From the NCBI GenBank assembly GCA_017439805.1, contig JAFSIK010000077.1:1-33488 (forward strand): a stretch of 33,488 nucleotides of DNA. The letters are read 5' to 3'. Below, one piece after another: positions 8,236 to 17,889 of the stretch. This DNA comes from Oscillospiraceae bacterium. Lineage in GTDB: Bacteria > Bacillota > Clostridia > Oscillospirales > Oscillospiraceae. The number at the start of each line of letters is the position of its first letter. Position 1 is the stretch's first letter. Both the position numbers and the translations under genes were made by a program. The notes beneath the pieces were generated by a model. That model saw only the letters and a program-made list of their open reading frames with translations, was not told the origin of the DNA and ran no database searches.

Positions 8236-8264
8236 TTGCGTCACGGTTAAAAATGGTATATCCT
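8236..8264 (+). promoter_or_regulatory. Predicted mreB promoter
   Basis: -35 TTGCGT (8236-8241) and -10 TATCCT (8259-8264), 17 bases apart, in the 89-base gap after comF. Confidence 0.4.
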
Positions 8265-8290
8265 AAATAAAAAAGCGTAATGGAGAGATT

Positions 8291-9340
8291 ATGAGCCTTT
8301 TTTCCAAAGACATAGCCATCGACCTTGGAACATCCACGGTGCTGGTAGTTATAAAGGGCAAGGGCGTCGCCCTCAGAGAGCCTGCCGTTGTGGCTGTGGA
8401 CAAGACCACCGGCGAGCTTCTTAAGGTCGGTGTTGACGCCTATAAGATGCTGGGACGTACACCGGGCAATATTGCCGCGGTGCGGCCTGTGCGCGACGGT
8501 GCCATCGCCGACTATGAAATGACGGAGAAAATGCTCAAGGAATTTCTCCGCAAGGTCATAAATTTTACCATGTTCAAGCCCCGTATTCTCATCTGCGTTC
8601 CCAGCGGCATTTCTGAGGTCGAGGAACGCGCTGTAATAGACGCCGGCATGGCTGCCGGTGCACGGCGGGTTTTCCTTCTTGAAGAGCCCATGGCTGCGGC
8701 TCTCGGCGCAGGCATGGACATTTCCGGTGCCGACGGTCATATGGTTGTTGATATCGGCGCAGGCACAACAAACGTTGCTGTTTTGTCAATGAACGGCGTT
8801 GTGGAAGCTGAGTCCATTAAAACCGCAGGCGACAGCTTTGACGAGGCAATTGTTCGGTACATCCGCAAAAAGTACAACACCCTTGTTGGCGAGCGCACTG
8901 CAGAGGAACTCAAAATGAGTATAGGCTGCGTGTACCGTCGCCCTGAGGAACTGCGGACCCGTGTAAAGGGGCGCTGTCTTATTACCGGAATGCCCCGTGA
9001 ACTGGATATTTCCTCCACTGAGATAATGGAAGCTCTTGATGAATCCAAAGAACGAATACTTGAGGCAGTACGCACTGTTCTGGAGAGTACTCCGCCCGAG
9101 CTTGTGGCGGACATTTCCCGAAACGGTATGGTGCTTACCGGCGGCGGAAGCCTGCTGTGGGGATTCGACCAGCTTATCCGTCAGCGTACCGGTATTGACG
9201 CCCATGTGGCCGACGATGCCGACACGTGCGTGTCCTACGGTCTAGGCCGCAGACTTGAAGAACTGGATGACATGCAGGACGGTACGCTTAATTTCTCACG
9301 TCGCAGGCAGATAAAGCATCGCGGCGCGGCAGCTTTATAA
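8291..9340 (+). CDS. mreB: Rod shape-determining protein of the MreB/Mbl family
   Basis: Bacterial actin homologue that polymerises under the membrane and guides lateral peptidoglycan synthesis. The 349 residues are full length. The actin-fold nucleotide motifs are present: phosphate 1 AIDLGTSTVL (9-18), PAVVAVDKTTGE, the EEPMAAALGAGMDI segment, phosphate 2 VVDIGAGTTNVAVLS (about 153-167), the KTAGDSFDEAIVRYIRKKY segment, and adenosine motif LTGGGSLLWGF. An N-terminal MSLFSKDI start is typical of the membrane-binding end. GGAGAG stands just before the ATG. No mreC/mreD follows, so this could be an Mbl or MreBH paralogue rather than the canonical mreBCD copy. Confidence 0.93.
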   Translation: MSLFSKDIAIDLGTSTVLVVIKGKGVALREPAVVAVDKTTGELLKVGVDAYKMLGRTPGNIAAVRPVRDGAIADYEMTEKMLKEFLRKVINFTMFKPRILICVPSGISEVEERAVIDAGMAAGARRVFLLEEPMAAALGAGMDISGADGHMVVDIGAGTTNVAVLSMNGVVEAESIKTAGDSFDEAIVRYIRKKYNTLVGERTAEELKMSIGCVYRRPEELRTRVKGRCLITGMPRELDISSTEIMEALDESKERILEAVRTVLESTPPELVADISRNGMVLTGGGSLLWGFDQLIRQRTGIDAHVADDADTCVSYGLGRRLEELDDMQDGTLNFSRRRQIKHRGAAAL

Positions 9341-9366
9341 AAGCCGGAAAAATTTTTAAAAAACAG

Positions 9367-9395
9367 TTGCATTTCACATTTTTTTGTGCTATTAT
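9367..9395 (+). promoter_or_regulatory. Predicted tRNA-Arg promoter
   Basis: -35 TTGCAT (9367-9372), 17-base AT-rich spacer and -10 TATTAT (9390-9395). The expected transcript start falls about 12 bases before the mature tRNA 5' end. Confidence 0.6.
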
Positions 9396-9413
9396 ATCAA
9401 AGCTGTCCGAAAT

Positions 9414-9490
9414 GCGCCTGTAGCTCAGCTGGATAGAGTGCACGGCTACGAACCGTGAGATCAGGGGTTCGAGTCCCTTCAGGCGTGCCA
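9414..9490 (+). tRNA. tRNA-Arg (anticodon ACG)
   Basis: A 77-base cloverleaf. The acceptor GCGCCTG pairs with CAGGCGT, leaving a G-U at the first pair. The D arm is GCTCAGCTGGATAGAGT, the anticodon stem CACGG/CCGTG holds loop CTACGAA with ACG at 9448-9450, the T arm is AGGGG-TTCGAGT-CCCTT, the discriminator is G, and CCA is encoded. A34 would be deaminated to inosine by TadA to read CGU, CGC and CGA. Confidence 0.97.
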
Positions 9491-9492
9491 GC

Positions 9493-9530
9493 AAGTGCCA
9501 CGACAATCGTCGTGGCACTTTTATTTTTTA
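9493..9530 (+). terminator. Intrinsic terminator of tRNA-Arg
   Basis: A 12-bp perfect stem, AAGTGCCACGAC (9493-9504) with GTCGTGGCACTT (9509-9520), loop AATC, followed by a T-rich tail. Confidence 0.88.
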
Positions 9531-9538
9531 TAGAAAAA

Positions 9539-9566
9539 GCGGCGCATCACGCGCCGCCTTTTTTGT
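9539..9566. terminator. Terminator after uvrA, probably usable from both sides
   Basis: GCGGCGC pairs with GCGCCGC across ATCAC. On the minus strand the stem is followed by TTTTTC and on the plus strand by TTTTTT, so it can end the uvrBA transcript and back up the tRNA terminator. Confidence 0.75.
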
Positions 9567-12388
9567 TATAACATTTTTTTCAAATATTGTCCGGTATAGC
9601 TGTCCGGGCAGTCAGCAACCTGTTCCGGAGTGCCGCAAACAACAATGTTTCCGCCGCCGTCACCGCCCTCAGGACCAAGGTCTATAACATAGTCGGCAGT
9701 TTTTATAACATCCAGATTATGCTCGATTACGATAACGGTGTTGCCCGCATCAACGAGTCTGCCAAGAATACTTATCAGCTTGCTTACGTCGTCGGAGTGC
9801 AGTCCGGTGGTGGGCTCGTCCAGAATATAAATAGTGCTGCCGGTGCTTCTGCGGCTGAGCTCTGTAGCAAGCTTTACGCGCTGTGCTTCGCCGCCGGACA
9901 GCAGGGTAGAGGGCTGACCAAGCTTAACATATCCAAGACCTACTTCACACATGGTGGCGATTTTGTCCCGTATCTTAGTAACACTTTCAAAGAATTCAAC
10001 TGCTTCGTCAGCGGTCATTTCAAGAACATCGTAAATATTTTTACCTTTATAGCGTACCTCAAGAGTTTCTTTATTGTAACGTTTGCCTCCGCATACCTCA
10101 CAGGGAACATAAATATCCGGCAGGAAATGCATCTCGATTTTCAGAGAGCCGTCACCCAGACAGGCTTCGCAGCGTCCGCCGCGGATATTGAATGAGAATC
10201 GTCCGGGGCTGTAACCCTTGGCCTTTGCATCGGGGGTTGAGGCAAAAAGGGCACGTATGTCATTGAAAAGACCGATATAGGTGGCGGGATTTGAGCGGGG
10301 GGTGCGCCCGATAGGGCTCTGGTCAATGCATATGACCTTGTCCAGATACTCCATACCGGTAATTTTGCTGAATTTTCCGGGATGCTCCCGGGCTCGGTTG
10401 AGTCTGGTGGCAAGTGCCTTGTACATTACGCCATTTACAAGAGAGCTCTTTCCGCTGCCGGAAACACCGGTTACGCAGCACAGGGTGCCAAGAGGGAAGG
10501 AAACATCAATATTTTTCAGATTATTTTCCGCCGCTCCGTAAACACAAAGTTCTTTTCCGGAACCTTTTCTCCTTGTCTGCGGTACGGGAATGGCTTTTTT
10601 ACCGCTGAGATATTGGCCGGTAAGACTTTCGGGGCAGGCCATAATATCCTGCACGCTGCCCTGAGCCACGATAGTACCGCCGTGAACTCCTGCACGGGGA
10701 CCAATATCCACCAGATAGTCCGCTTCCATCATGGTTTCCTCGTCGTGCTCCACAACGACAAGCGTGTTGCCCAAATCGCGAAGCTGTTTAAGGGTATCCA
10801 GCAACCTGCGATTATCCTTTTGATGCAGTCCTATGCTGGGCTCGTCAAGGATGTAGAGAACACCCATAAGAGAGGAACCTATTTGGGTGGCAAGCCGTAT
10901 GCGCTGGCTTTCTCCGCCGCTGAGCGTGCCGGCCTGACGGGCAAGTGTCAGATATTCCAGTCCTACACTAATAAGGAAATTCAGTCTTGCATCAAGTTCA
11001 CGCAGTATCTGGGATGCTATCATCGCGTGGTTGCCGGAAAGCTCGAGTTCCTGTAAAAACGCACGTGTTTTTGTAACCGTCATGGAGCAAAGCTCCTGAA
11101 TATTCAGCCCGCCGACAGTAACCGAAAGGGCGGTTTTATTCAGCCTCATACCGTGACATACCGGGCAGGGACGCTGGGACATCATTTCTTCATATTCAGC
11201 CTTCATAGCATCGCTCTGCGTTTCACGCCAGCGGCGCTCAACGCTGTTAATAACACCCTCAAAAGGCTGCTTGAGCACTCCGTAACCGTGCTCGCGCTCA
11301 TACTGCAGTTCCAGAGGTTCACCTCCGGTGCCGTAGAGAATTACATCAAGGTGCTCCGGTTTCAGCTCGCTGACGGGAGTGGTCAGTTTAAATCCGTATT
11401 TTTTTGCCAGTGCTTCAAAGTACATCCGGGTTATGGAATCACCCTTGATGTTATTCCAGCCGCCGGCCTTAATGGCACCTTCGGCAAGGGAGAGGGTTTT
11501 ATCCGGTATGACAAGATCCGGATCGATTTTCTGCATAAATCCCAGACCGCCGCACTCGGGGCATGCGCCGTAAGGATTGTTGAAAGAAAACATTCGGGGA
11601 GTTGGTTCCTCAATGGAAATGCCGCAGTGTTCACAGGCATAATTCTGGGAAAAAAGCATCTCTTTTCCGCTTTCGATAAGGTCTATGATGACAATACCGC
11701 CGGAAAGGGCAACCGCGGTTTCGATCGAGTCGGTAAGGCGGGAAGCTATATTTTCCCTGACGATAAGTCTGTCCACCACAACTTCAATCGAATGTTTTTT
11801 GTTCTTATCAAGTTTTATCTCTTCACTAAGGTCATAAATGCTGCCGTCTACGCGCACACGAACATAACCGCTCTTTCTGGCATCTTCAAAAACTTTTAGA
11901 TGTTCGCCCTTGCGTCCCTTGATAACCGGCGCCAGCACCTGAAATTTGGTGCCTTCCGGCAGTTGTGTTATGGGTTCAACCATCTGATCGACAGTCTGCT
12001 GTTTGATTTCCCGACCGCATTTAGGGCAGTGAGGAATACCGATTCGGGCGTAGAGCAGGCGCAGATAGTCGTATATCTCAGTTACGGTTCCCACAGTGGA
12101 ACGGGGATTGCGGCTGGTGGTTTTCTGGTCTATGGAAATGGCAGGGGAGAGACCCTCTATGAAATCCACATCGGGTTTTTCCATCTGACCGAGAAACTGG
12201 CGGGCATAGGAGGAAAGGCTTTCCACATAGCGCCGCTGACCCTCGGCGTAAATCGTATCAAACGCCAGAGAGCTTTTACCGCTGCCGGATACACCGGTGA
12301 ACACCACCAGTTTGTCACGGGGGATCTCAAGATCCACATTTTTTAAGTTGTTTTCACGGGCACCTTTGATAAAAATCCTGTTGTGCAT
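9566..12388 (-). CDS. uvrA: Excinuclease ABC subunit A
   Basis: Damage-sensing ATPase of nucleotide excision repair; dimeric UvrA loads UvrB at lesions. The 940 residues are the usual length. Seen: the first Walker [10 protein letters not shown] (32-40), the UvrB-binding and insertion region, a zinc site formed by CEHC and CPEC, the ABC signature [14 protein letters not shown] with Walker [13 protein letters not shown], the second Walker [10 protein letters not shown] in the C-terminal half, the second zinc module CEAC...CEVC, and the second signature [15 protein letters not shown] with [12 protein letters not shown]. It starts one base after the uvrB stop, so translation is coupled to uvrB. 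It is the last gene of a radC-uvrB-uvrA operon. Confidence 0.98.
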   Translation of the reverse strand: MHNRIFIKGARENNLKNVDLEIPRDKLVVFTGVSGSGKSSLAFDTIYAEGQRRYVESLSSYARQFLGQMEKPDVDFIEGLSPAISIDQKTTSRNPRSTVGTVTEIYDYLRLLYARIGIPHCPKCGREIKQQTVDQMVEPITQLPEGTKFQVLAPVIKGRKGEHLKVFEDARKSGYVRVRVDGSIYDLSEEIKLDKNKKHSIEVVVDRLIVRENIASRLTDSIETAVALSGGIVIIDLIESGKEMLFSQNYACEHCGISIEEPTPRMFSFNNPYGACPECGGLGFMQKIDPDLVIPDKTLSLAEGAIKAGGWNNIKGDSITRMYFEALAKKYGFKLTTPVSELKPEHLDVILYGTGGEPLELQYEREHGYGVLKQPFEGVINSVERRWRETQSDAMKAEYEEMMSQRPCPVCHGMRLNKTALSVTVGGLNIQELCSMTVTKTRAFLQELELSGNHAMIASQILRELDARLNFLISVGLEYLTLARQAGTLSGGESQRIRLATQIGSSLMGVLYILDEPSIGLHQKDNRRLLDTLKQLRDLGNTLVVVEHDEETMMEADYLVDIGPRAGVHGGTIVAQGSVQDIMACPESLTGQYLSGKKAIPVPQTRRKGSGKELCVYGAAENNLKNIDVSFPLGTLCCVTGVSGSGKSSLVNGVMYKALATRLNRAREHPGKFSKITGMEYLDKVICIDQSPIGRTPRSNPATYIGLFNDIRALFASTPDAKAKGYSPGRFSFNIRGGRCEACLGDGSLKIEMHFLPDIYVPCEVCGGKRYNKETLEVRYKGKNIYDVLEMTADEAVEFFESVTKIRDKIATMCEVGLGYVKLGQPSTLLSGGEAQRVKLATELSRRSTGSTIYILDEPTTGLHSDDVSKLISILGRLVDAGNTVIVIEHNLDVIKTADYVIDLGPEGGDGGGNIVVCGTPEQVADCPDSYTGQYLKKML

Positions 12389-12389
12389 A

Positions 12390-14354
12390 TTATTTTTCCA
12401 TTCTCAGTTCGATTATCCTGTCACGCAGCACCGCGGCATACTCATACTCCAGCATGCGCGACGCGTGGCGCATTTCTTTTTCCAGTTTGGCAATAGCGGC
12501 TTCACGTTCCTTTTTGGTCATCTTGATGCCGTCATCTCCCGTGACTTCACCCGGAGCGGAAGATATCTCAATAAGATCGCGGACACTCTTAACAATAGTT
12601 TTCGGAACTATTCCGTGCTCTGTATTGTATTTTTCCTGCTTTTCACGGCGGCGCTCGGTTTCGTTTATAGCCGCGCGCATAGAGGGGGTAACAGTGTCTG
12701 CGTACATAATAACTGTGCCGTCTGCGTTTCTGGCGGCGCGTCCTATCGTCTGAACAAGACTTGTTTCGCTCCTCAGGAAGCCCTCTTTATCTGCGTCCAG
12801 AATAGCCACAAGGCTTACCTCCGGAATGTCCAGACCCTCACGCAAAAGATTTATGCCCACAAGGACGTCAAATTTTTTCATTCGCAGATCGCGGATTATC
12901 TCCATTCGCTCCATGGCCTGAATATCATGGTGCATATAACGCACGCGAATACCGGCTTTTTTCAGATACTCCGTCAGATCTTCCGCCATTTTTTTGGTAA
13001 GAGTTGTGACAAGCGTGCATTCCTCTTTTTCTGCCCGGGCATTAATTTCACCGATAAGATCGTCTATCTGATTCTCTACAGGGCGCACGATGATTTTCGG
13101 ATCCAGCAGACCAGTGGGACGTACCACCAGTTCTGCAATCTGACGGGAAAGTCCACGCTCGTAATCTGCGGGCGTAGCGCTAACAAAAACCGTCTGGTGT
13201 ATCTTATCGTTGAATTCATCAAATGTCAGCGGCCTGTTGTCATAGGCGGAAGGCAGCCGGAAGCCATTTTCGACAAGAGAAGTCTTTCGGCTGCGGTCAC
13301 CGGCGTACATTGCACGTACCTGGGGTAAGGTTACGTGGCTTTCGTCAACAAACAGCACGAAATCATCCGGAAAGTAATCCAGAAGGGTAGTGGGCGGCGA
13401 TCCGGGCTCACGGCCGCCCAGAATACGGGAATAGTTTTCAATGCCGCTGCAGTAACCAAGTTCCTGCATCATCTCCATATCGAACATAGTGCGCTGGCGT
13501 ATGCGCTGTGCTTCAAGCAGCTTATCGTTTTCCTCAAACCATTTAACGCGCTGTCCCATTTCCTCGTTTATCTCGACAAGAGAACGGGCCATGTTTTCCT
13601 TACTGGTGACATAGTGGCTGGCGGGGTAAATCGATACATGACTGACCACAGCCCGGGGAACGCCGGTAAGCGCGGTAATTTCGGAAATACGCTCAATTTC
13701 GTCTCCGAAAAACTCGATGCGGAAGGCAACCTCGTTAGAATATGCCGGGAATATTTCCAGACTGTCCCCCCGTACTCGAAAAGTATTTCGGGTAAAGGCG
13801 GCGTCGTTTCGCTCGTAACGGATCTCAACAAGCTTGCGTATTATTTCATCCCTGTCCCGTATCTGACCGGTACGCAGAGAAATTACCATGCTGTTATAGT
13901 CGATTGGGTTGCCCAGACCGTATATGCAGGACACAGAGGACACCACGATAACGTCCCGGCGCTCCGCCAATGAGGATGTGGCGCTGTGACGCAGGCGCTC
14001 AATTTCGTCGTTTATACTGGCATCCTTTTCGATGTAGGTGTCAGTATTTGCTATATATGCCTCGGGCTGATAGTAATCGTAATATGACACAAAATATTCA
14101 ACCGCATTTTCGGGGAAAAATTCCCGAAACTCCGCGCAAAGCTGAGCCGCCAGAATTTTGTTATGCGCCAGCACAAGTGCAGGGCGGTTGATTTTTTCAA
14201 TTATTTTTGCCATGGTGTAAGTCTTGCCGGAGCCTGTAACACCAAGCAGAGTCTGGTGCTTCATGCCTTTTTCAAGCCCGGCGGAAATGGCCTCAATTGC
14301 ACCCGGCTGGTCACCGGATGGGACATATTCACTTATGACTTTGAAATCAGGCAT
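12390..14354 (-). CDS. uvrB: Excinuclease ABC subunit B
   Basis: Helicase-like subunit that verifies DNA damage and recruits UvrC. The product has 654 residues. Seen: Walker [10 protein letters not shown] (38-46), the damage-probing beta-hairpin region with [11 protein letters not shown] and [19 protein letters not shown], motif [10 protein letters not shown], the domain 3 motifs ([14 protein letters not shown] and QTIGRAARN), and a C-terminal UVR motif ([20 protein letters not shown]) that contacts UvrC. The ATG at 14354 follows AAGGTGAT at proper spacing; a GTG three codons earlier is part of this ribosome site and is rejected. It lies 12 bases after radC and one base before uvrA. Confidence 0.98.
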   Translation of the reverse strand: MPDFKVISEYVPSGDQPGAIEAISAGLEKGMKHQTLLGVTGSGKTYTMAKIIEKINRPALVLAHNKILAAQLCAEFREFFPENAVEYFVSYYDYYQPEAYIANTDTYIEKDASINDEIERLRHSATSSLAERRDVIVVSSVSCIYGLGNPIDYNSMVISLRTGQIRDRDEIIRKLVEIRYERNDAAFTRNTFRVRGDSLEIFPAYSNEVAFRIEFFGDEIERISEITALTGVPRAVVSHVSIYPASHYVTSKENMARSLVEINEEMGQRVKWFEENDKLLEAQRIRQRTMFDMEMMQELGYCSGIENYSRILGGREPGSPPTTLLDYFPDDFVLFVDESHVTLPQVRAMYAGDRSRKTSLVENGFRLPSAYDNRPLTFDEFNDKIHQTVFVSATPADYERGLSRQIAELVVRPTGLLDPKIIVRPVENQIDDLIGEINARAEKEECTLVTTLTKKMAEDLTEYLKKAGIRVRYMHHDIQAMERMEIIRDLRMKKFDVLVGINLLREGLDIPEVSLVAILDADKEGFLRSETSLVQTIGRAARNADGTVIMYADTVTPSMRAAINETERRREKQEKYNTEHGIVPKTIVKSVRDLIEISSAPGEVTGDDGIKMTKKEREAAIAKLEKEMRHASRMLEYEYAAVLRDRIIELRMEK

Positions 14355-14366
14355 ATTTATCACCTT

Positions 14367-15044
14367 TTATTTATGCATATATCCGCTGTCCTTCAAGGAA
14401 ACGTAGTCGTCCTCAGACAAAATAATGTGGTCGTAAAGAGTAACGTCAACACCGCGCAGAACCTTGTTCAACCTGTCCGTGACAAGCAGATCGGCATTTG
14501 AAGGCAGAGGCAGACCAGTAACATGGTTATGAAACAGTATCATGCCTGCGGCGTTGTTAATAAGAGCGCGTTCGGAAATTTTTCTTACGTTGACAGCCGC
14601 ACTTTTAAGAGAGCCTCTGGTGATAAACTCGCAGTTAATCACTCTGGACTTGCCGTCAAGAAACATTGCGTATATCACTTCGTCGCGTTCACCGAAAAAG
14701 TATGGAAGAATGAAGTTTGCAGCCACTTCAGAGCGGCTGATAACATTTTCTCTGTCTGTGCGGCATTTAAGGTAACGTCTGCCCACCATCGGAAACAGCT
14801 TGAGAAGAACTGCGGTATGATAGCTTATACCGGGCAGTTTCGTAAGAGCTTCAATGGGCGCGTCCATTACTGCGCTTATATCTCCGAAAGAATTTGTAAG
14901 TTCATGGGCCAGAACATTGGTATCTGACCTGGGGTTTGAATAAAACAGAATAAGCTCAAGTACATTATGGTCGGCAAAGTCATCCAGTCCGCTGGCAATA
15001 AATCGCTCTTTCAGCCGCTGTCTGTGTCCGTCGTGAATTCCCAT
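14367..15044 (-). CDS. radC: RadC family JAB-domain protein
   Basis: The 225 residues have an N-terminal helix-hairpin-helix half (1-95, with LTKLPGISYHTAVLLKLFP) and a C-terminal JAB/MPN metal-binding domain (about 100-220). The metal motif H-x-H-x7-S-x2-D is intact (His172, His174, Ser182, Asp185), but the usual HNHPSG reads HNHVTG here. RadC was once tied to recombination repair; its real activity is unknown. GGAGAAC precedes the ATG. It heads an operon with uvrB and uvrA, which supports a DNA-linked role by association only. Confidence 0.9.
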   Translation of the reverse strand: MGIHDGHRQRLKERFIASGLDDFADHNVLELILFYSNPRSDTNVLAHELTNSFGDISAVMDAPIEALTKLPGISYHTAVLLKLFPMVGRRYLKCRTDRENVISRSEVAANFILPYFFGERDEVIYAMFLDGKSRVINCEFITRGSLKSAAVNVRKISERALINNAAGMILFHNHVTGLPLPSNADLLVTDRLNKVLRGVDVTLYDHIILSEDDYVSLKDSGYMHK

Positions 15045-15080
15045 ATAATGTTCTCCAGTCTGTAAAATTTGTAATAAGTA

Positions 15081-15109
15081 ATTTTATCATATTTCACAGC
15101 ACCGCACAA
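15081..15109 (-). promoter_or_regulatory. Predicted promoter of the radC-uvrB-uvrA operon
   Basis: Minus-strand -35 TTGTGC (15104-15109), a 17-base spacer ending in TGA (extended -10), and -10 TAAAAT (15081-15086). I saw no LexA-type operator with confidence. Confidence 0.5.
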
Positions 15110-15133
15110 CAAAATAATGAGTTCAAAAATTCA

Positions 15134-15162
15134 TTGACAGGTAAATTTGCAAATGTTAAACT
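15134..15162 (+). promoter_or_regulatory. Predicted tRNA-Leu promoter
   Basis: A perfect -35 TTGACA (15134-15139), 17-base spacer and -10 TAAACT (15157-15162), 13 bases ahead of the tRNA. Confidence 0.7.
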
Positions 15163-15175
15163 ATTTCATGGCTTT

Positions 15176-15262
15176 GCCGGTGTGGCGGAATTGGCAGACG
15201 CAAGGGACTTAAAATCCCTCGATGGCAACATCGTACCGGTTCGAGACCGGTCACCGGCACCA
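15176..15262 (+). tRNA. tRNA-Leu (anticodon TAA)
   Basis: An 87-base class II tRNA. Acceptor GCCGGTG pairs with CACCGGC; the anticodon stem AGGGA/TCCCT holds loop CTTAAAA with TAA at 15210-15212; the long variable arm CGATG-GCAA-CATCG is present; the T arm is ACCGG-TTCGAGA-CCGGT; the discriminator is A and CCA is encoded. It reads UUA and UUG. Confidence 0.97.
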
Positions 15263-15263
15263 G

Positions 15264-15303
15264 GTCGCCGCGGGCAGTATGAGTTCGCGGCGACTTGTAT
15301 TTT
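15264..15303 (+). terminator. Probable terminator of tRNA-Leu
   Basis: GTCGCCGCG (15264-15272) pairs with CGCGGCGAC (15286-15294) around a 13-base loop, followed by TTGTATTTT. The T tract is interrupted, so efficiency is uncertain. The rest of the gap to 15461 holds only the ribosome site of the next gene as far as I can see. Confidence 0.6.
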
Positions 15304-15461
15304 CAGTATATACCAAATCATGAAAATTGTTTGTGAGAATGTTACACTGTCAAAAGATACCGGAATTTTCATTTGCAACTGGCAGTTGCGTTAATTTAAA
15401 GCCGGCTTGGTAGTGTTTTTAGGCAATTGGTGTTAGATTGACTTCAAAAGGAGGCGATAAT

Positions 15462-16118
15462 ATGCCGCTTGGCGAAAATATCTTCAATCTGCGTCTGGCC
15501 AGAGGAATGAGTCAGGAGGAACTGGCAGAGCTGCTGGGAGTATCCCGTCAGTCAATTTCAAAATGGGAAACCGGTGCTTCCGTGCCCGAGCTTGACAAGC
15601 TGATAAAGATGAGCGAGCTTTTTGAGATAAGCATAGATAATCTTGTAAAAGGAGATGAAACTTACTCAAAGCCACAGTCCCAGACCGAAGCAGTACCGGA
15701 ACCGGAGCAAATTCCACAAAAAAGCACAGACACAGCTGTCAGGCAGCTGCAGCCCAGACACATAGTCGGCATAATTTTTATTGCCGTGTACCTGGTGGCA
15801 GTAATATTTGGTCTTTTTTTACTAAACGCAGGAGGGTTGTTGGTAGCCGCAGTATTTTTATCGCCTGTGCTCTTGTGGGGCATTATATGTCTGATTTTCA
15901 AAAAACGCATCGTTCTTTGGTGCGGCTGGGCGTTTTGTGTGCCGGCAATTATTTACCTGCGCATTACGACGGGAATAAGACTTCACTGGATATTCAGTTC
16001 AGATATCTATACTCCACGGTTGGCTTCACATGCAATTATCGCCTGGGCAATGGTGGTTGCACTGGTACTGCTGATAGTTTTTACCGTACTGTCTTTTTGG
16101 AAATTTAAGAAAAAATAA
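15462..16118 (+). CDS. XRE-family transcriptional regulator with C-terminal membrane domain
   Basis: The 218-residue product has a Cro/C1-type helix-turn-helix (about 5-62, with MSQEELAELLGVSRQSISKWE), then a Pro/Gln-rich linker (about 66-95) and four predicted membrane helices (about 101-120, 124-146, 150-167 and 190-213). It is likely a membrane-tethered DNA-binding regulator responding to an envelope cue; the signal and targets are unknown. AGGAGG with 7-base spacing fixes the ATG at 15462, and an in-frame TTG at 15438 is upstream of it. The gene is alone between a tRNA and the convergent glycosidase operon. Confidence 0.88.
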   Translation: MPLGENIFNLRLARGMSQEELAELLGVSRQSISKWETGASVPELDKLIKMSELFEISIDNLVKGDETYSKPQSQTEAVPEPEQIPQKSTDTAVRQLQPRHIVGIIFIAVYLVAVIFGLFLLNAGGLLVAAVFLSPVLLWGIICLIFKKRIVLWCGWAFCVPAIIYLRITTGIRLHWIFSSDIYTPRLASHAIIAWAMVVALVLLIVFTVLSFWKFKKK

Positions 16119-16124
16119 GAACAA

Positions 16125-16150
16125 CCCCCTCTCAACTGAGAGGGGGCTTG
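16125..16150. terminator. Terminator between convergent genes
   Basis: CCCCCTCTCA (16125-16134) pairs with TGAGAGGGGG (16137-16146). On the minus strand a T-rich tail with TTATTTTTT follows; on the plus strand the tail CTTGCTTT is weaker. It lies just past the stops of both neighbours. Confidence 0.65.
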
Positions 16151-16152
16151 CT

Positions 16153-17889
16153 TTACCATTTTGTATCCTTATATTCAGACAAACCGGCTTTCATGGCGGC
16201 GGTGGTTTCCGGTGTTTCCATTATCCAGTAAGGCCTGGATACCTTTCCTGGGGAAGAAGGGTCATAGTCCGCGCTGTCAAACCAAACGGCGGCCTTGATA
16301 TTGGGATAATTTTTCAAATTATCAAACATTTCGGCTATCCACTCCGCTTTGTCCCCGCCGACAGAGGATGAGGCAAACTCGGTAATCATCCAGGGAAAAG
16401 CACCGAAATATTCGCCGTAAGAGTTTTCAATACGGTCGTATATCTGCACGAATCCTTTCCAGCTCTCCCCGGTAACGTCAGCATAGTAGGTGCCGGTGTT
16501 ATATCCCGTAACGCCAATTACCTGTACGTATTCATCGCCGGGATAGTAGGCAAGAAAACTGTTCCAGTCGCTGGGAGGATAACTGTCGTTATTGGGATTG
16601 AATACCCAAATGGCGTTTGTGGCGCCTTCCTGCTCGAAAATTCGGTAAATGCGCTGCCATACAGCCTTGTAGATATCCGGATCGCTCATGTTTATTATGC
16701 CGGAATAACTGGTCCAGTCCGAATTCATTTCGTTATTCAGCCTGAAAAAGAATGGTTTTCCAAACTCTCTGGCGCCGCGGGCAAATTCACGAATATCCTC
16801 GTCCAGCAGGCCGCGATATATATCCAGCATGGGCGTAGCGGCATACATATCCTCATTATTGTTTGAAGTAATCTGGTAGGTAAGCTCCGTCAGTTTTCCA
16901 TCGTCATAGCACCGCCGCATAAAATCAACAGGGAACTCATCTCCGAAATGCTTATAAGCGAGAACGATTTTGAAATCAAAATCCAAAGCATTTTCCAGTT
17001 CCGGAAGGCTTTTGTTAATTCCGGCGTTGTAAATGTCCGAGCAGAAGACGCCCCAGTAAATGCTGTCCGTGTTCATAAGAGAGTCATAGACCGCACGTGT
17101 ATCATCAGTCCAATTGTCCGGCAAGACGGGAAAGGCGGCAAAACCGCTGTGGTCAGTACCGACAGGGGAGAAGCTTTTGAAACTTTCTACAGCGGCATCA
17201 ATATCGGCCGACATTTCCTCATAGTTTTCAAAATTATATTTGAACATCATGCGGAAATAAACCTGAGTGCCGGTCTGTACGAAGGCGTAAGTATAGGTGT
17301 CGTAACCGTCGGCAAGATTTTCTATAAGAACAGTTACCTTCTTCGGGCCGCCGTCGGGGGAGGATTCCTCCAGCAAAGTAAGCCCATTGGCCGCCAGATA
17401 CGCTTCATTTACCGCAAATCTGTTCTGATAATGGTTAATGTAATAATCAACATCGCTTTCCGTGGACCACTCGCGGGAAATGACTGCCGTAAAACCGTCA
17501 CCTTCAGCAGTAACATACAAAGGCGCCAAGGTAAAATCAAACTCTGTTCCTGCAGGCATATCAACGTAATAACCCTTGGGATAGTTTATAAGCCGGGTAC
17601 CGCCGGAGTGCTCAATGACCTGTTTAACATCCGCTTTTTTCATATTGCGGTCATCATTTGCCGGCTGTCCGTTTTCGTACCAGAGGGAAGTATAATCACC
17701 CTCAATACCCTCGGTGCCGCCGTCAAACTTTTCCGTCTGCATTATATAAAGCACATTATAAACTTTTTCTTTCAAGGTATGCATGGCGGGATTTCCGGCT
17801 CTGTACAGCTTGTACATCACGCCAACGGCCGCCGCAGCAAGAACAACAAGCACTGCAACGATAATTACCGCCTTGACCCATTTTTTCAT
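16153..17889 (-). CDS. Membrane-anchored GH26-like glycoside hydrolase
   Basis: The 578-residue product has an uncleaved-looking N-terminal membrane helix (about 6-27), an extracellular region of about 230 residues I do not recognise, and a C-terminal (beta/alpha)8-barrel-like domain (about 275-570). RLNNEMNSDW (383-392) fits the acid/base motif of family 26 (Glu387) and MITEFASS (501-508) the nucleophile (Glu504). GH26 members cleave beta-mannans or related beta-glycans; the substrate here cannot be read from sequence. The start overlaps the preceding gene's stop by four bases (ATGA). This is the last gene of the moxR-DUF58-DUF4129-like operon, so it may act on a wall or capsule polymer. An assignment to another clan GH-A family is possible. 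Confidence 0.78.
   Translation of the reverse strand: MKKWVKAVIIVAVLVVLAAAAVGVMYKLYRAGNPAMHTLKEKVYNVLYIMQTEKFDGGTEGIEGDYTSLWYENGQPANDDRNMKKADVKQVIEHSGGTRLINYPKGYYVDMPAGTEFDFTLAPLYVTAEGDGFTAVISREWSTESDVDYYINHYQNRFAVNEAYLAANGLTLLEESSPDGGPKKVTVLIENLADGYDTYTYAFVQTGTQVYFRMMFKYNFENYEEMSADIDAAVESFKSFSPVGTDHSGFAAFPVLPDNWTDDTRAVYDSLMNTDSIYWGVFCSDIYNAGINKSLPELENALDFDFKIVLAYKHFGDEFPVDFMRRCYDDGKLTELTYQITSNNNEDMYAATPMLDIYRGLLDEDIREFARGAREFGKPFFFRLNNEMNSDWTSYSGIINMSDPDIYKAVWQRIYRIFEQEGATNAIWVFNPNNDSYPPSDWNSFLAYYPGDEYVQVIGVTGYNTGTYYADVTGESWKGFVQIYDRIENSYGEYFGAFPWMITEFASSSVGGDKAEWIAEMFDNLKNYPNIKAAVWFDSADYDPSSPGKVSRPYWIMETPETTAAMKAGLSEYKDTKW

Noticed and set aside
9587..13973. Several plus-strand open frames of 140-340 codons opposite uvrA and uvrB
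   Set aside because: They mirror clear repair genes, lack ribosome sites, and their products resemble no protein family.
15134..15394. An 86-codon open frame across the tRNA-Leu region
   Set aside because: It consists of the tRNA and its terminator read as protein.
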